A DNA stretch of 64,000 nucleotides. Source: Palleronia sp963814835 (GTDB lineage: Bacteria > Pseudomonadota > Alphaproteobacteria > Rhodobacterales > Rhodobacteraceae). Location: the NCBI GenBank assembly GCA_963814835.1, contig CAWFEG010000003.1:186001-250000 (forward strand), written 5' to 3'. Below are positions 62,324 through 64,000 of the stretch, in pieces. Position numbers and translations under genes: made by a program. The notes below the pieces were generated by a model that saw only the letters and a list, made by a program, of their open reading frames with translations, was not told the DNA's origin and did no database searches. The stretch's first letter is position 1; each line of letters begins with the position of its first letter.

Positions 62324-62872
62324 TCAGCCGAGGATCCGGGCGATCCAGTCATCGGGGCCCGCATCGCTCTCGATATCCTCGCGGACGAGGCCGTTCACCA
62401 TGACCGTCGGCGATGCGTGAATCCCGTTCTGGCGCCCGTACTTCGCGTGATGCTTCACGAGGCTCTCGACCCCGTCGCGCTCGAACGCCGCCGTGGCGTC
62501 CAGGCCCCCGAGCTCTGACATCCGCGCCAGAATGTCGTCCGGGCTGCGGCGGCGGTTCGGCCCCGCGGCGTGGTTCTCGAAGGCGAATTCGGCGCGGTGG
62601 TCGAAGATCGTCGCCATCAGCCGCCGGGCCGTCTCGCGCCCGCCCTCCAGCGTCGAGGCGCCGACGATCGCGCGGCAGAGGATCGGCGACAGGAGGTGCC
62701 AAGGCTGGGAATGAAGCCAGATCCGCACGGTCATCCTGTCGCCCGCCCGGTCCAGCAGGCCCTCGATCTTGCCGAAGGCCCTGGCCGAGAACGGGCAGGT
62801 CGGCTCCAGAAACATTTCGAGCCGGGTCGCGCCGCGACCCCAGATCAGGGGATCGGCTGCCAAGTCGGCCAT
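62324..62872 (-). CDS. DsbA/thioredoxin-fold family protein
   Basis: This 182-residue protein has a thioredoxin-fold start RLEMFLEPTCPFSARAFGKI with a single Cys (CPFS instead of CxxC) and a helical middle, ending with the cis-Pro-type loop IHASPTVMVNGLV. It has no signal peptide, so it is probably a cytoplasmic thiol-reductase- or GST-kappa-like protein rather than a disulfide-forming periplasmic DsbA. Start 62872 has GGAGG upstream; a TTG at 62887 overlapping the patatin stop is the alternative. Confidence 0.78.
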   Translation of the reverse strand: MADLAADPLIWGRGATRLEMFLEPTCPFSARAFGKIEGLLDRAGDRMTVRIWLHSQPWHLLSPILCRAIVGASTLEGGRETARRLMATIFDHRAEFAFENHAAGPNRRRSPDDILARMSELGGLDATAAFERDGVESLVKHHAKYGRQNGIHASPTVMVNGLVREDIESDAGPDDWIARILG

Positions 62873-62883
62873 CGTGGCCTCCG

Positions 62884-63900
62884 TCAATCGTACATCTCGG
62901 CGAGATCAACGGTCGATCGCTCGCCCAGGTCCGCCAGATGCGCCTCCAGGAACCGCTCGGCCCGCGCCCGCCCCGCCAGCCGCAGCCGCTCGACCAGGAT
63001 CGCGGAAGGCACCAGCTTGGTCGCGACGGACAGGTCGCGCATCAGCTCGTCATCGGCGATCATGTGGACGAGGACGTACTTCATCACGCCCCTCTCGATC
63101 CGGCCCTCCTCGATCAGCCGCTGCACGAAGCGGATCGCGCGCAGATCGCGCAGGAGCGAGGCGTTGAAGCTGACCTCGTTGATCCTGTTCTGGATTTCCT
63201 GCGCGGTGAAGGGCAGCCGGTCGCGCACCAGCGGATTGATGTTCACGATCACCACGTCGTCCGGCAAGTGCTTCTCGTAGAGCGGGTGCAGCGCCGGGTT
63301 GCCGGTATAGCCGCCGTCCCAGTAGGCCTCGCCGTCTATCTCCACCGCCTGGAACAGCGTCGGCAGGCAGGCCGAGGCGACGAGCGTCTCGGGCGAGATC
63401 TCGTCGCCGGTGAAGACGCGGATCTTGCCGCTGCGCACATTCGTGGCACAGACGTGGAGTTCGGGACCGACCCCGGAGCAGATGTGCTCGAAACGCATGT
63501 CGCGCGCGATCGGCTCGATCGGATTGTGGTAGAAGGGCCCAAGCGAATAGGGCGAGGTGGCCCGGCTGACGAGGTCGCCCACGGCGTAGGCGGTGGAGTA
63601 TTCGATCGCCCGCGAGATGGTGGAACTGGTCGGCGCGAAGGGGCTGATCCAGTTGGCGATCTTGAGGTCGCGCACGCCCAGGATTCGCGCCCACAGCCAG
63701 TCCAGGTTCTCCTTCGCCGCCGCGCGCCCGCCCACGGCCAATCCCGCCTTCAGTGCGGCGCCGTTCAGCGCCCCCGCGGAGGTGCCCGAAATCGCGGCGA
63801 TCTCGATCTCCTCGCAATCGAGCAGCCGGTCGAGGACGCCCCAGGTGAAGGCCCCGTGGGCGCCGCCGCCCTGCAGGGCCAGATTGATGCGCTTGACCAT
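62884..63900 (-). CDS. Patatin-like phospholipase family protein
   Basis: This 338-residue protein has the oxyanion motif QGGGAHGAF near residue 10, the nucleophile serine in ISGTSAGALNG, and the catalytic Asp in YWDGGYTGNP. It is a lipid acyl hydrolase of the bacterial patatin type. Start 63900 (MVKRINLAL) has AGGAG at ideal spacing. It precedes the DsbA-like gene on the same strand with a gap of 11 bases. The last 100 bases of the window past this gene hold no recognisable feature. Confidence 0.9.
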   Translation of the reverse strand: MVKRINLALQGGGAHGAFTWGVLDRLLDCEEIEIAAISGTSAGALNGAALKAGLAVGGRAAAKENLDWLWARILGVRDLKIANWISPFAPTSSTISRAIEYSTAYAVGDLVSRATSPYSLGPFYHNPIEPIARDMRFEHICSGVGPELHVCATNVRSGKIRVFTGDEISPETLVASACLPTLFQAVEIDGEAYWDGGYTGNPALHPLYEKHLPDDVVIVNINPLVRDRLPFTAQEIQNRINEVSFNASLLRDLRAIRFVQRLIEEGRIERGVMKYVLVHMIADDELMRDLSVATKLVPSAILVERLRLAGRARAERFLEAHLADLGERSTVDLAEMYD

Positions 63901-64000
63901 GTGCTCTCCTGACATTCTGCGACGGCCCGGCGTCTTGCTGCCGCGCGGGCCGCTGCCTGTCCAGTAGCGGGCGGAGCTTAATCGTATGCGACACCCGCGC

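Overview
The window is a high-GC, densely coded, mostly core-genome stretch of an alphaproteobacterium, most likely a Rhodobacteraceae (Roseobacter/Rhodobacter group) chromosome. The reasons are the very GC-rich third positions, the FADH2-type tRNA methyltransferase TrmFO, hisI beside a NifU/SufU-like scaffold gene, the Usg gene, the RluA/DUF6476 pair, and a phoR-pstSCAB-phoU-phoB cluster with the long alphaproteobacterial PstC and PstA.

Layout. 1-4.4 kb: end of an SDR gene, an iron-type ABC ATPase, a lipoprotein phosphatase/nuclease, DUF1289, ruvX and ccmI. 4.6-6.4 kb: Fe superoxide dismutase, two small unknown proteins and a host-attachment-family protein. 6.4-9.5 kb: Fe-S scaffold, hisI, gluQ and trmFO. 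9.55-12.3 kb: gyrA, broken by two closely spaced frame changes near 10.2 kb. 12.5-15.9 kb: usg, typA, a cysteine-peptidase-like gene and an SMR exporter. 16.1-17.2 kb: a decayed IS30-type transposase beside a strong AT-rich palindrome. 17.3-25.7 kb: an AI-2E-family transporter, then phoB, phoU, pstBACS and phoR with a three-repeat Pho box before pstS. 25.7-31.2 kb: a PLP trans-sulfuration enzyme, gamma-carbonic anhydrase, gmk, yicC, a PAS protein and class II DAHP synthase. 31.3-38.2 kb: a GlxA-type regulator, a complete branched-chain amino acid ABC importer (binding protein, livG, livF, livH, livM) and a MobA-like nucleotidyltransferase. 38.2-45 kb: xylB, DUF1499, mazG, an iron-binding protein gene, two identical tRNA-Asp, tRNA-Val, a sugar dehydrogenase, coaD and a CBS protein. 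45.2-51 kb: a valine-catabolic operon (mmsA, a carboxylate-amine ligase, acyl-CoA dehydrogenase, 3-hydroxyisobutyryl-CoA hydrolase, mmsB).

50.98-53.79 kb is the only accessory island. An IS481-family element sits in the CTAG that held the stop codons of two convergent genes, and it is itself split by a decayed IS110-family element. The IS110 reading frame carries at least four hairpin-forming inserts, and its upstream end holds two strong hairpins where IS110 bridge RNAs are normally encoded. 53.8-64 kb returns to core genes: an oxidoreductase, rpoH, an RluA-type pseudouridine synthase, DUF6476, aroQ, tsf, rpsB, psuK, psuG, DUF502, a DsbA-like protein and a patatin.

Functionally the window combines phosphate sensing and uptake, branched-chain amino acid uptake with valine breakdown, iron uptake, and translation and tRNA modification. 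I see no CRISPR array, prophage or recognised defence system. The best leads for novelty are the nested IS structure with its palindromic inserts, the gyrA lesion, the untyped structured intergenic RNAs, and possible Shine-Dalgarno masking before rpoH.
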